34,740 nt of DNA from an uncultured Trueperaceae bacterium (GTDB lineage Bacteria > Deinococcota > Deinococci > Deinococcales > Trueperaceae), in assembly GCA_913057165.1 (NCBI GenBank), contig CAJXNS010000015.1, forward strand, positions 1 through 34,740, read 5' to 3'. The first letter of the stretch is position 1, and each line of letters opens with the position of its first letter. Both the position numbers and the translations under genes were made by a program. The notes beneath the pieces were generated by a model, which saw only the letters and a list, made by a program, of their open reading frames with translations, had not been told where the DNA came from and did not search any database. This document shows, piece after piece, positions 1 to 7,121 of the stretch.

Positions 1-437
1 AAGTGCACAGCCGCACCGAAAAGGCCGTTGCCGGGCTTGAAGCCGTTCAGTGGGTGGCCGCCGACGACCTCTTTCGCGCAAGCGACGTGCTGGTGCTGGC
101 ATGCCCTGAGACGCCTGATACGCGCGGGATGGTGAACGCGGAGACGCTGGCGGCCATGAAACCGTCCGCGCTACTCATCAATGTTGCGCGTGGTGGGTTA
201 ATCGTGGAAGCAGATCTGGCAGACGCCCTCAACAACGGCCGGATTGCAGGCGCTGGTGTGGACGTCTTGTCACAAGAACCGCCGGCGGCGGACAATCCGC
301 TTCTTTCGGCGCAGAACTTGACGGTCACACCCCACGTTGCGTGGGGGACGTTTGAGGCGCGGTCGCGACTGCTGCAGGAGGCAGCTGAGAACGTGCGGGC
401 CTATTTGGCGGGCGAAAGGCGCAACCGGGTGGTTTAA
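1..437 (+). CDS. D-2-hydroxyacid dehydrogenase, C-terminal part (5' truncated)
   Basis: NAD-dependent D-isomer-specific 2-hydroxyacid dehydrogenase, reducing 2-oxoacids or oxidising D-2-hydroxyacids in the cytoplasm. The gene enters from the left edge in frame 3: the visible protein begins with HSRT, which normally follows the second Rossmann strand, so roughly half the usual length of just over 300 residues lies upstream. Visible family signatures are INVARGG followed by a D/A-rich helix, GAGVDVLSQEPP, and TPHVAWGTFEAR with the catalytic His. The PHVAW form resembles glycerate/hydroxypyruvate dehydrogenases, but substrate cannot be assigned from this half. Its stop codon overlaps by four bases the stop of the convergent NADH dehydrogenase gene. 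Confidence 0.9.
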   Translation, partial: VHSRTEKAVAGLEAVQWVAADDLFRASDVLVLACPETPDTRGMVNAETLAAMKPSALLINVARGGLIVEADLADALNNGRIAGAGVDVLSQEPPAADNPLLSAQNLTVTPHVAWGTFEARSRLLQEAAENVRAYLAGERRNRVV

Positions 438-1723
438 CCTCGCGTTTCAGGCTCGTGAATCAGCCGGGCGTGCTTATCCCACGTGACGTACTCGTACGAC
501 CACCTGATGAAGGCCGAGAGTCGGTTCATGTGGCCTGGTAGGTAGATCAGGTGGATCACCAGCCAGGCGAGCCAGCCGATGAAACCGCGCATGGCGAAAC
601 CACCGAAGCGTTTTGAGAGTTCTGCGACCCCTGCATTGCGGCCGACAATGGCCATGCTGCCTTTGTCCACGTAACGAAACGGCGGCTCGGGTTTGCGGTT
701 GCCAGTCTCGCGGGACAGGATCTTGCCGAGGTATTTGCCTTGTTGGATGGCGACCGGTGCGACCTGCGGCAGCGGGCGGCCGTCCGGGCCGGGGCTTGCG
801 GCGATGTCGCCTGCGGCGTACACGTGAGGCAGGTCAAGCACTTGTAGATTACTGCCGACATTGATGCGGCCGCCGGGTCCGGTGGGGACGTCCAGGGCGC
901 CGGCCAGGGGGTGGGCTTCCACGCCTGCGGCCCACACGAGCGTGTGCGTGGGGATGCGTTCACCGTCAGCGAGGATGACGGCGTCGGATTCGGCTGCCGC
1001 CACGGCGGTGTTCATGCGGAGGGTGACGCCACGGCGTTTGAGGACGCGTTCGGCGTACCGCTGGGATTTCGCGGAGAAGCTCGGTAGCAGCGCGTCGGTC
1101 ATTTCAACAAGCTGGATGTCGACCGAATGGAGGTCAAGGTCGGGGTAGTCCTTGGGCATGGCGTGGTAGGCGAGTTCGCTCAGGGCGCCGGCCAGTTCCA
1201 CGCCCGTGGGTCCGCCGCCAACGATGACGATGCGCATGCGTCCGCTGTCACCGGAAGCGTCGGTGTGGGCGGCTTGCTCAATCTGCTTGAGCAGGTGGCT
1301 TCTGAGGCGCACCGCGTCCGAGACGCTCTTGAGGACGAACGCATGGTCTTTGATGCCCGGCACACCGAAGTCTGAGTAGACGGCGCCAGCCGCGATGACG
1401 AGGTCGTCGTACGGCAGTGTGCCACCGTCTTCAAACGTCAGCGTGTGGGCGTCAAAGTCGGCGGCGGTGACTTTGCCGTAGCGGAAGCGCGCGTGGGATC
1501 TGCCAGCGATGATGCCGCGCACATGGCGGGCCACGTCACCGGCGTCCAGTTGGGCAGCAGCGACCTGGTAGAGCAGCGGCTGGAACGTGTGGTGGTTGCG
1601 TTGGTCGATGAGGGTGGCGCGGGTGTGTTTTGGGTTGAGGTTGGCGATGAGGTTAAGGCCTGCGAAGCCCGCGCCGATGATGGCGACGTGACGTCTTGGG
1701 TCGTGCTGGGCTTCAGAGTCCAT
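434..1723 (-). CDS. ndh: Type II NADH dehydrogenase (NDH-2), FAD-dependent
   Basis: Single-subunit, non-proton-pumping NADH:quinone oxidoreductase acting at the inner face of the membrane. The 429-residue protein has two dinucleotide-binding motifs: GAGFAG at residues 17-22 for FAD and GGGPTG near residue 170 for NADH. It also has the family segments HHTFQPLLYQVA (about 44-55), VYAAGDIA, and APVAIQQGKYLGK, which lies near the quinone site. A hydrophobic, amphipathic C-terminus (about 380-400, GWLAWLVIHLIYLPG) is the usual membrane anchor. The ATG at 1721-1723 gives the normal family length. No clear Shine-Dalgarno sequence is seen; a TAGACT hexamer lies six bases upstream of the ATG on this strand, and a perfect palindrome lies just beyond it. 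The 3' end overlaps the dehydrogenase on the other strand. Confidence 0.93.
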   Translation of the reverse strand: MDSEAQHDPRRHVAIIGAGFAGLNLIANLNPKHTRATLIDQRNHHTFQPLLYQVAAAQLDAGDVARHVRGIIAGRSHARFRYGKVTAADFDAHTLTFEDGGTLPYDDLVIAAGAVYSDFGVPGIKDHAFVLKSVSDAVRLRSHLLKQIEQAAHTDASGDSGRMRIVIVGGGPTGVELAGALSELAYHAMPKDYPDLDLHSVDIQLVEMTDALLPSFSAKSQRYAERVLKRRGVTLRMNTAVAAAESDAVILADGERIPTHTLVWAAGVEAHPLAGALDVPTGPGGRINVGSNLQVLDLPHVYAAGDIAASPGPDGRPLPQVAPVAIQQGKYLGKILSRETGNRKPEPPFRYVDKGSMAIVGRNAGVAELSKRFGGFAMRGFIGWLAWLVIHLIYLPGHMNRLSAFIRWSYEYVTWDKHARLIHEPETRG

Positions 1724-1735
1724 GATTTTAGTCTA

Positions 1736-1749
1736 GTGAAAATTTTCAC
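1736..1749. promoter_or_regulatory. Perfect 14-bp palindrome upstream of NDH-2 (candidate operator)
   Basis: GTGAAAATTTTCAC is fully self-complementary. It begins 13 bases upstream of the NDH-2 start codon and would lie in the spacer of a promoter whose -10 is TAGACT on the minus strand. Position and symmetry suggest a dimeric repressor site. No regulator is assigned. Confidence 0.4.
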
Positions 1750-1840
1750 GAGCCTATGTGGTGCCCACCACCGTGGCTCTAATTTGTAGGGGGATCACGA
1801 CAAACCCATCGGCCATGAACCTTAAGATAGAGAGGTGAAA

Positions 1841-1855
1841 CTTACGGTCCGTAAG
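1841..1855. promoter_or_regulatory. 15-bp inverted repeat overlapping the kinase ribosome-binding region
   Basis: CTTACGGTCCGTAAG has perfect 7-base arms around one central T and ends eight bases before the GTG of the histidine kinase. The right arm includes the only AAGG-like ribosome-binding sequence (1853-1856). It could be a DNA operator, or in RNA a 6-bp hairpin with a three-base loop that hides the start region. A possible -10 (TAAGAT, 1824-1829) lies just upstream. Confidence 0.4.
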
Positions 1856-1863
1856 GTCAGTGC

Positions 1864-3186
1864 GTGAGCGCCGTCGCAGCGAACACCTCCCTGACCACCG
1901 CCTACCGCCATGCCGGTCGCCATAACCAAGCCCGCTTCTTCTTCGGGGTTGGTGTCGGCAACCTGCTGCTTAGCCCGCTCTACTTTGCCTTCGACGTTCG
2001 CTGGTTGAACAACCCAAACCTTGACCCCAGGCACGCCGAACGCCTGCTCATCTCGCACACCACGATCGTAGTCCTGGCAGCCATTTACGTGGCCGTGTCG
2101 CTCTTCAACCGCGCCTATCCTGGCCGCATCCCAGACGGCACCGTGCGGGTCCTGCTCGGCCTTTCAGCCGTGCTGATCGTCGCCGTTCCCGCCATGCTCG
2201 CCATTCTGAACCAGCTTCCCGGCAGCAACGGCTCCATCGTGGCGTACGTGCTGGCAATCATCGGCCTGGTCGCGTTCGCCTACGAACCGGTCGGCTTCAT
2301 CATCGCTGTGGTGCTCAGCAGTGCCGCGGCGGTCATGGCCGGCGTCGCCGTGTTTCAAGACGACCCAGCGACCACCCTGCCCAATCTGCTCAACGTCACC
2401 ACCACCGCCGTCCTCGCGACGGTCGTCTACCCCCTCTACGACCGTTTTCGCTTGCGGGAGTTCAGCGCCCAGCAGGAGGTCAAGCGACTGAGCGACTTGC
2501 GCCAGACGACCCTGCGGGCCCTTGCGCACGACGTGCGCTTGCCGATTCATACGATCCGCCGTTCATCCGCCGCGCTTGACGATCCCTCCCTTAACGACGC
2601 AGCCGCCCGCGCCGCGCTGGGTGCTGAATTGGGCGCGGCCGCAGATCAGGCGGAACGCATTGTCGACAACCTCACGTCGCTCGGACAGACGCCGCGCCAC
2701 GAACACACCGCGAGCGAGCTGGCGTTCACAGCCCTATCCGACGTGGTTGAAGCCGCCACCGAATCCGTCCGTAACGAGGCTGCGGTCAAGCACACCGCGA
2801 TTGAGGCGCAAGGCAGTTTTGACGTCCTGGTGAAAGGGCAAGGGCCGATCTTGATCGCCATCGTTCAGAACCTGCTAGCCAACGCCGTGAAATTCAGCCA
2901 CGCTGGCGGCAAGGTCGTCCTCACGTGCGACGTCACCCGCGATGAGGTGGCCCTGCGGGTGCGTGATTTTGGTCTCGGGATGAATGATGCAACCGTCGCC
3001 CGCCTCAACCGCGGTGAGGACGTCCCCAGCCAACCTGGGAGCGAAGGGGAACGCGGCGCAGGCGTGGGACTGTCGGTCGCTCGCGCGTTTGTAGATGCCC
3101 TGGGCGCCCACCTTGCGTTCGCCTCGACTGAAGGAGCTGGGACGGAAGCGACCTTGCGCATGACACGTCACCGGAGGGAACCATGA
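1864..3186 (+). CDS. Membrane sensor histidine kinase
   Basis: Sensor kinase of a two-component system, 440 residues. The N-terminal part (about 25-195) holds roughly six hydrophobic segments (for example 67-82, 97-115, 125-140, 143-163, 178-190) with little extracellular sequence, so it probably senses something within or at the membrane. The dimerisation/phosphoacceptor segment has H222 in the motif AHDVRLP (H-D-x-R-x-P). The ATPase domain shows an N box (NLLANAVKF, about 336-344), a G1 box (RDFGLGM, about 367-373) and a G2 box (GAGVGLS, about 398-404). The start is a GTG preceded by a weak AAGG. The stop overlaps the regulator's start as ATGA, so the two are co-translated. The signal is unknown. 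Confidence 0.92.
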   Translation: MSAVAANTSLTTAYRHAGRHNQARFFFGVGVGNLLLSPLYFAFDVRWLNNPNLDPRHAERLLISHTTIVVLAAIYVAVSLFNRAYPGRIPDGTVRVLLGLSAVLIVAVPAMLAILNQLPGSNGSIVAYVLAIIGLVAFAYEPVGFIIAVVLSSAAAVMAGVAVFQDDPATTLPNLLNVTTTAVLATVVYPLYDRFRLREFSAQQEVKRLSDLRQTTLRALAHDVRLPIHTIRRSSAALDDPSLNDAAARAALGAELGAAADQAERIVDNLTSLGQTPRHEHTASELAFTALSDVVEAATESVRNEAAVKHTAIEAQGSFDVLVKGQGPILIAIVQNLLANAVKFSHAGGKVVLTCDVTRDEVALRVRDFGLGMNDATVARLNRGEDVPSQPGSEGERGAGVGLSVARAFVDALGAHLAFASTEGAGTEATLRMTRHRREP

Positions 3187-3824
3187 CGTCACAACCTGCC
3201 ATTCGCGCGGTGGTGGTCGACGATCACGTCGTCACCCGCATCGGTATGAAGGCGTTGCTTGAAAGCTCCGGGCTGTTTGAGGTGGTCGGTACGTTCGAGC
3301 GGGCGGACGCCTTCATTGAGTCGTTCCCAAGCTGCCTGCCGGTCGATCTGGTGCTGTTGGACGTGAACCTGCCGGACATGTCGGGCTTTGAGTTACTCGA
3401 GCGCATGGCGGCGTGGCGCCAGCCGCCGCGGGTGCTGGTTGTGTCCATGCATGCGGAAGGCACCCACGGACAGGAGGCGCTTGACCGGGGCGCCCTTGGG
3501 TACGTCTGCAAAACCGATCCGGATGAGGTGCTCCTCAAGGCCGCCCGTGACGCAGCCAACGGGGCGGCGATGCCGTCTGCGGTGGATCCGCTTGACAAGC
3601 TCACCAACCGCGACGAACGGTTGGCAGGCTTATCCAAGCAGGAACGCCGCGTCTACCTGCTTCTCAAGCAGGGTTTAACGGTGGGTGAAATCGCGGACGA
3701 ACTACGCATCTCGAGCAATTCGGTAAGCACCTACAAGCGTCGCACCATGGACAAGTTGGGGGTCACCACGTACGCCGACCTGGTGCGTTTCGAGGATGCC
3801 GCAGGCGTCCGACTAAGCCGGTAA
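3183..3824 (+). CDS. NarL/FixJ-type response regulator (REC + LuxR HTH)
   Basis: Transcription factor partner of the preceding kinase, 213 residues. The receiver domain (about 8-120) has the acidic pair D13/D14, phosphoacceptor D60 in LVLLDVNLPDMSG, S88 and K110 (YVCKTD). The C-terminal LuxR-type DNA-binding domain (about 145-205) reads LSKQERRVYLLLKQG, then EIADELRISSNSVSTYKRR and MDKLGV, the standard recognition-helix pattern. A GGAGGGAA ribosome site (3173-3180) precedes the ATG, which overlaps the kinase stop. Target genes are unknown; a phosphorylated dimer would be expected to bind DNA. Confidence 0.94.
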   Translation: MTSQPAIRAVVVDDHVVTRIGMKALLESSGLFEVVGTFERADAFIESFPSCLPVDLVLLDVNLPDMSGFELLERMAAWRQPPRVLVVSMHAEGTHGQEALDRGALGYVCKTDPDEVLLKAARDAANGAAMPSAVDPLDKLTNRDERLAGLSKQERRVYLLLKQGLTVGEIADELRISSNSVSTYKRRTMDKLGVTTYADLVRFEDAAGVRLSR

Positions 3825-3826
3825 GC

Positions 3827-3847
3827 GGACGCGTGAAAACCACGTCC
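3827..3847 (+). terminator. Possible weak terminator after the two-component operon
   Basis: GGACG(c)GTG pairs with CACGTCC across an AAAAC loop, starting three bases after the regulator's stop. There is one bulged base and no U-run, so this is only a weak candidate. Confidence 0.25.
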
Positions 3848-3916
3848 AGGAGGGCGTTGCAACCTTCTTGTAACCCTGCTGCGTGTTTGCGTGATGCCGC
3901 CTGATAGGAGGCCACC

Positions 3917-4873
3917 ATGCTCGAGTCGACCCTGATGACGCACGTGCAGAACCTTTGCGTCCACCCCCATCGCGCCGTGGGTAGCGCCGGCCATGCTGCC
4001 GCCCAAGACCACCTCGAAAACCAACTTGCCGCCCTAGGTCTCGCCCCGCTTGAGAACAGCTTTCGCCTGCCGTATGCGTTTGACGGCATCCAATTCTGCA
4101 ACCTGGTCGGGACGGTCGAAGGCACCGATCCACGCCGGCAAGCAGCCCCGCTGGTACTTGGTGCGCACTACGACACGGTGCCCACCACGCCTGGCGCCGA
4201 CGACAACGCCGCCTCGGTTGCCGTCGCCCTTGAGGTTGCCCGGCGTGTGGTGGAGCGGCCGCTCACGCGACCGTTGTGGCTGGCGCTGTTCGATGCCGAA
4301 GAACCACCGTACTTTCACTCAAGCGCGATGGGAAGCAAGGTGTTCGTCGACGAGCAGGCGCCTGACGTTCCGTTCCATACGGCCGTCATTTTTGACCTTA
4401 TTGGGCACGACCTGCCCGTCCCGGGGCTCGGTCAAGCGATTGGGCTGATGGGCGCGGAGAGCCATATCGACTGGCTGGAGGTGGTGGAGGCCGCACGCGA
4501 TGCAGCCGGCCCCTTAAAGCCACTTTCGATCCCGAACCGGATCATGCCGGACATGAGTGACCATCACGCCTTCCGTTTGGCTGAAACGCCGTTTTTGTTC
4601 ATGACTTGCGGCGCCCACCCCGCGACGTACCACCAGCCGGCGGATACGCCTGACCGGCTCAACCCGGCGCGGTTGGTCAACACGGTCAACCTGGCAGAAC
4701 GCTTGGTGCGCCAGGCAGATACCCGCCCGTTTGGTCCGCTTGAGGAGCATGACACGACCGAGTTTGATGGGCGTAACGCACTGCGTGCTGCGGGACCTGC
4801 CAGGGTGCTGCTGGGCGGGTCGCCTGCGGTGGCGGCAAAGGCGGTGTACGGCTTGGCGTCGCAGCTGTATTAG
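3917..4873 (+). CDS. M28-family zinc aminopeptidase-like hydrolase
   Basis: Probable di-zinc exopeptidase (M28 family: aminopeptidase S/Y, glutaminyl cyclase-like), 318 residues. The metal ligands are laid out as expected: H84 and D86 region (LGAHYDT), the GADDNAAS bridge (about 93-100), the E128/E129 pair (FDAEEPP), D160 (IFDLIGHD) and H239 (ATYHQPADTPD). No signal peptide or membrane segment is visible, so it is probably cytoplasmic. A strong ATAGGAGG lies just before the ATG and fixes the start. It stands alone between the two-component system and the sulfur operon. Substrate cannot be predicted from sequence. Confidence 0.88.
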   Translation: MLESTLMTHVQNLCVHPHRAVGSAGHAAAQDHLENQLAALGLAPLENSFRLPYAFDGIQFCNLVGTVEGTDPRRQAAPLVLGAHYDTVPTTPGADDNAASVAVALEVARRVVERPLTRPLWLALFDAEEPPYFHSSAMGSKVFVDEQAPDVPFHTAVIFDLIGHDLPVPGLGQAIGLMGAESHIDWLEVVEAARDAAGPLKPLSIPNRIMPDMSDHHAFRLAETPFLFMTCGAHPATYHQPADTPDRLNPARLVNTVNLAERLVRQADTRPFGPLEEHDTTEFDGRNALRAAGPARVLLGGSPAVAAKAVYGLASQLY

Positions 4874-4911
4874 CGCTGGCGGAGGGGCGATGCGGTGTTC
4901 ACGCCTCCCCC

Positions 4912-4947
4912 TTGGACAATTATTGATAAATGATGTAATTTATCACG
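4912..4947 (+). promoter_or_regulatory. Promoter of the sulfur operon, apparently leaderless
   Basis: TTGGAC (4912-4917) and TGTAAT (4934-4939) are separated by 16 bases. The expected transcription start (about 4946-4949) coincides with the ATG at 4949, and no Shine-Dalgarno sequence precedes it, so the mRNA probably has no or almost no leader. This AT-rich island stands out from the GC-rich surroundings. Confidence 0.6.
4924..4945. promoter_or_regulatory. Inverted repeat TGATAAAT-N6-ATTTATCA over the sulfur promoter
   Basis: Perfect 8-base arms at 4924-4931 and 4938-4945 flank six bases and cover the -10 hexamer. A bound repressor would block RNA polymerase. AT-rich dyads of this type in front of rhodanese/YeeE operons are typical targets of ArsR-family sulfide-responsive repressors such as BigR/SqrR, but no such regulator gene is in the window. 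Confidence 0.55.
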
Positions 4948-4948
4948 C

Positions 4949-5623
4949 ATGTCTTTTTTGCCGTTCACCACAGCGCAGGCCGCCAGCCACAGGTTGCTTG
5001 ACGTCCGCGCGCCCGAGACCAGGCTCGACCAGCCCTTAAGTGGCGCCGAACCGCTCAACCTCAGCGACGTGGCCCACCTGCCTGCCCAGCAGGCCAGCTT
5101 GGCAGACGTTCCGCTTGACCCACCCCTCCGCCCAACCGACACCATCGTGGTCACCGACGACGCCATGGGCCAAGCTGCCGCACGCACGGCCTGGACCCTG
5201 CTGCACCTCGGCGCGCGTCACATCACCCTCTTCGATCCAGACGGCACGCACGACGCTGCGCGCCCTGCTGCAGATGGGAACCCCGTGCGCGCGGACGGCG
5301 ACTGGGTCCACGCCCACCTGCACGATCCAAACGTCGTGTTCCTTGACGTGCGCGGCGAGGTCGAACGGAACGCCGGCATGCTGCCGGGGGCGGTTGCGTG
5401 GAATTGGACGGGTGGCTTAAACGGTGCTGGTGGCTTCAACGCCAGCCAGGCCGCCCACAACGATCTGCTGCGTGCCGGCGTGCGTCAGGACGCCACGGTC
5501 GTGACGTACTGCCAATCCGGCCTGCGGGCGGCGCACACCTTCTGGCTGTTGCGCGCGCTTGGGTGGCGTGACGTCCGGCTGTACGAAGGGTCCTGGGCTG
5601 ACTGGCAGGAGCGTCAGTCGTGA
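4949..5623 (+). CDS. Rhodanese-family sulfurtransferase (cytosolic, two-domain)
   Basis: Probable thiosulfate or persulfide sulfurtransferase, 224 residues. The N-terminal half (about 14-100) has a rhodanese-like fold pattern but no active-site Cys, as in other two-domain rhodaneses. The C-terminal domain (about 125-220) has FLDVRGEVERN and the active loop TYCQSGLR with C188 as the persulfide-carrying residue, then GWRDVRLYEGSWADW. The first domain is short, so total length is below the usual 270-300 residues. No signal peptide is present, placing it inside the cell, unlike the exported rhodanese at the end of the same operon. The stop overlaps the transporter's GTG start. It could receive sulfur delivered by that transporter. 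Confidence 0.87.
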   Translation: MSFLPFTTAQAASHRLLDVRAPETRLDQPLSGAEPLNLSDVAHLPAQQASLADVPLDPPLRPTDTIVVTDDAMGQAAARTAWTLLHLGARHITLFDPDGTHDAARPAADGNPVRADGDWVHAHLHDPNVVFLDVRGEVERNAGMLPGAVAWNWTGGLNGAGGFNASQAAHNDLLRAGVRQDATVVTYCQSGLRAAHTFWLLRALGWRDVRLYEGSWADWQERQS

Positions 5624-6852
5624 GCGCCTCAGCGCCAGCGGCCGCGCCGGTGGTACCTCCAGCACGCCTGTTCACGCTCGCTGTGCTGCTCGCCTTGGTG
5701 GCGGCGGTGTACGTCCATACCGCCGGCATTGACGTCACCATGGGGCGCTTCTGGGTGCTCGGGCTCGGCTTCGGCGTGGTGCTGCAGCGCACCCGCTTGT
5801 GTTTCGCGAGCGCGTTTCGCGACGTGTTGCTGCTGGGGCACGCCCGCAACCTGAAGGGCATCCTCGTCGGAATGGCCGTCGCCACGGTCGGCTTCTCGGC
5901 GTTAATGACCCGGCAGGTGCCCAACACGGCGCTTGGCATCTTGCCTCCCGAAGCGCACGTGCTGCCGATCGGGCTGCATACCGTGGTGGGCGCGCTGCTG
6001 TTCGGTTTCGGCATGGTCATCGCGGGCGGATGCGTCTCCGGCAGCATCTACCGCATGGGCGAAGGTTACGTCGCCTCGTGGGTGGCGTTCGCCGGCATTC
6101 TGGGCGGCCTAACGGCAGCGGCCTACACCTGGAATGCCTGGTACGACCTCGCCATCGCGGGTGCGCCCCAAGTGTGGCTACCCAGCCTCATGGGGCACGG
6201 CGCTGCCGTCGTCCTCACCCTAATTCTCTTAGGTGGGCTGTTCCTTCTGGCGTCCTGGTGGGAGCACAAGAACGGCATGGACCTCCCGGAACCGGCCGGA
6301 CGTATTGCTGGCGCCGCAACCTTTCGCGGCAAGGTCGCAAACGGCCTGAAGCGGGTGTTTGTCCACGGCTGGCCGGTGCTCATCGGCGGCGCCCTGCTTG
6401 GCGGCCTGAACGTCATCGCGTTCATGACCGCCAGGCCGTGGGGTTTCACAGGTGAGGTTTCGCGTTGGGGCCTGACGTTCATGACCAGCCTCGGGGCTGG
6501 CCCGGGGGAGCTGGCCGGCGTGGGCAGCATTCCCGGTTGCGTGCTTGACCCAGGCAGCGGCGAGTTCTTAAATCCCATGCTGCTGCTGGTGACTGGCATG
6601 TTTGCAGGCTCGCTGTTCGCCGCCATCGCGGCGGGCGAATTCAAAATCCGCATCCCCAAGAAACAAAGTCGCTTCGTCCAGTCCGTTGCCGGCGGCCTGA
6701 TCATGGGGTACGGCTCCGGCACCGCGGTGGGGTGCACCATCGGCGCGTTCTTCTCAAGCGTCCCGTCGCTCGGCCTGAACGGCTGGGTGTGGGCCGTCTG
6801 CCTGCTGGCCGGCGCATGGCTGGGCACGCACGCCCTCAAACGCCTTCCCTAA
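5620..6852 (+). CDS. YeeE/YedE (TsuA)-type sulfur/thiosulfate transporter
   Basis: Polytopic membrane protein of 410 residues with about ten hydrophobic segments, matching the YeeE/YedE family, whose characterised members (TsuA) import thiosulfate. The three signature cysteines are present: C61 in RTRLCFASAFRD, C138 in GFGMVIAGGCVSG and C372 in GSGTAVGCTIGAF. In the family these line the path and handle thiosulfate sulfur. The GTG start overlaps the rhodanese stop (GTGA), so the two are translationally coupled. The TusA-like gene follows after 27 bases, which also matches the common YeeE-TusA pairing. The exact substrate (thiosulfate or another sulfur compound) is inferred. Confidence 0.9.
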   Translation: MSASAPAAAPVVPPARLFTLAVLLALVAAVYVHTAGIDVTMGRFWVLGLGFGVVLQRTRLCFASAFRDVLLLGHARNLKGILVGMAVATVGFSALMTRQVPNTALGILPPEAHVLPIGLHTVVGALLFGFGMVIAGGCVSGSIYRMGEGYVASWVAFAGILGGLTAAAYTWNAWYDLAIAGAPQVWLPSLMGHGAAVVLTLILLGGLFLLASWWEHKNGMDLPEPAGRIAGAATFRGKVANGLKRVFVHGWPVLIGGALLGGLNVIAFMTARPWGFTGEVSRWGLTFMTSLGAGPGELAGVGSIPGCVLDPGSGEFLNPMLLLVTGMFAGSLFAAIAAGEFKIRIPKKQSRFVQSVAGGLIMGYGSGTAVGCTIGAFFSSVPSLGLNGWVWAVCLLAGAWLGTHALKRLP

Positions 6853-6879
6853 ACCGTCTTGCTCTTGAAAGGAGTCCGT

Positions 6880-7110
6880 ATGTCTAAGCCCCTCGACGTC
6901 CGCGGTGAGATCTGCCCCTACCCGATGATGCAGACCGCCCAAGCCCTCAAGGCGCTCGCGCCTAGCGAGCACGTCCTTGAGGTCCTGACCGACCACCCGC
7001 CCGCGCTTGACACCATCCCCGCGCAGGCCGAACGGTTGGGGTTTTCCGCCCGTATCGAAGAAGCCGGCGCCTCTGAATGGCGCCTCACCCTCACCCGCAA
7101 CGACGGTTAA
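6880..7110 (+). CDS. TusA-like sulfur carrier protein
   Basis: Small cytosolic sulfur carrier of 76 residues. It has the defining CPxP motif with C12 as CPYPMM near the N-terminus (DVRGEICPYP), followed by the usual alpha/beta layout and a DHPPA segment. The Cys would carry persulfide sulfur from the adjacent transporter or rhodanese to acceptor proteins. The ATG at 6880 is chosen because AAAGGAGT (6868-6875) sits just upstream; a longer in-frame reading from 6859 would place that ribosome site inside the gene. It lies between the YeeE-type gene and the exported rhodanese in one operon. Confidence 0.9.
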   Translation: MSKPLDVRGEICPYPMMQTAQALKALAPSEHVLEVLTDHPPALDTIPAQAERLGFSARIEEAGASEWRLTLTRNDG

Positions 7111-7121
7111 GGAGTCCTGAC

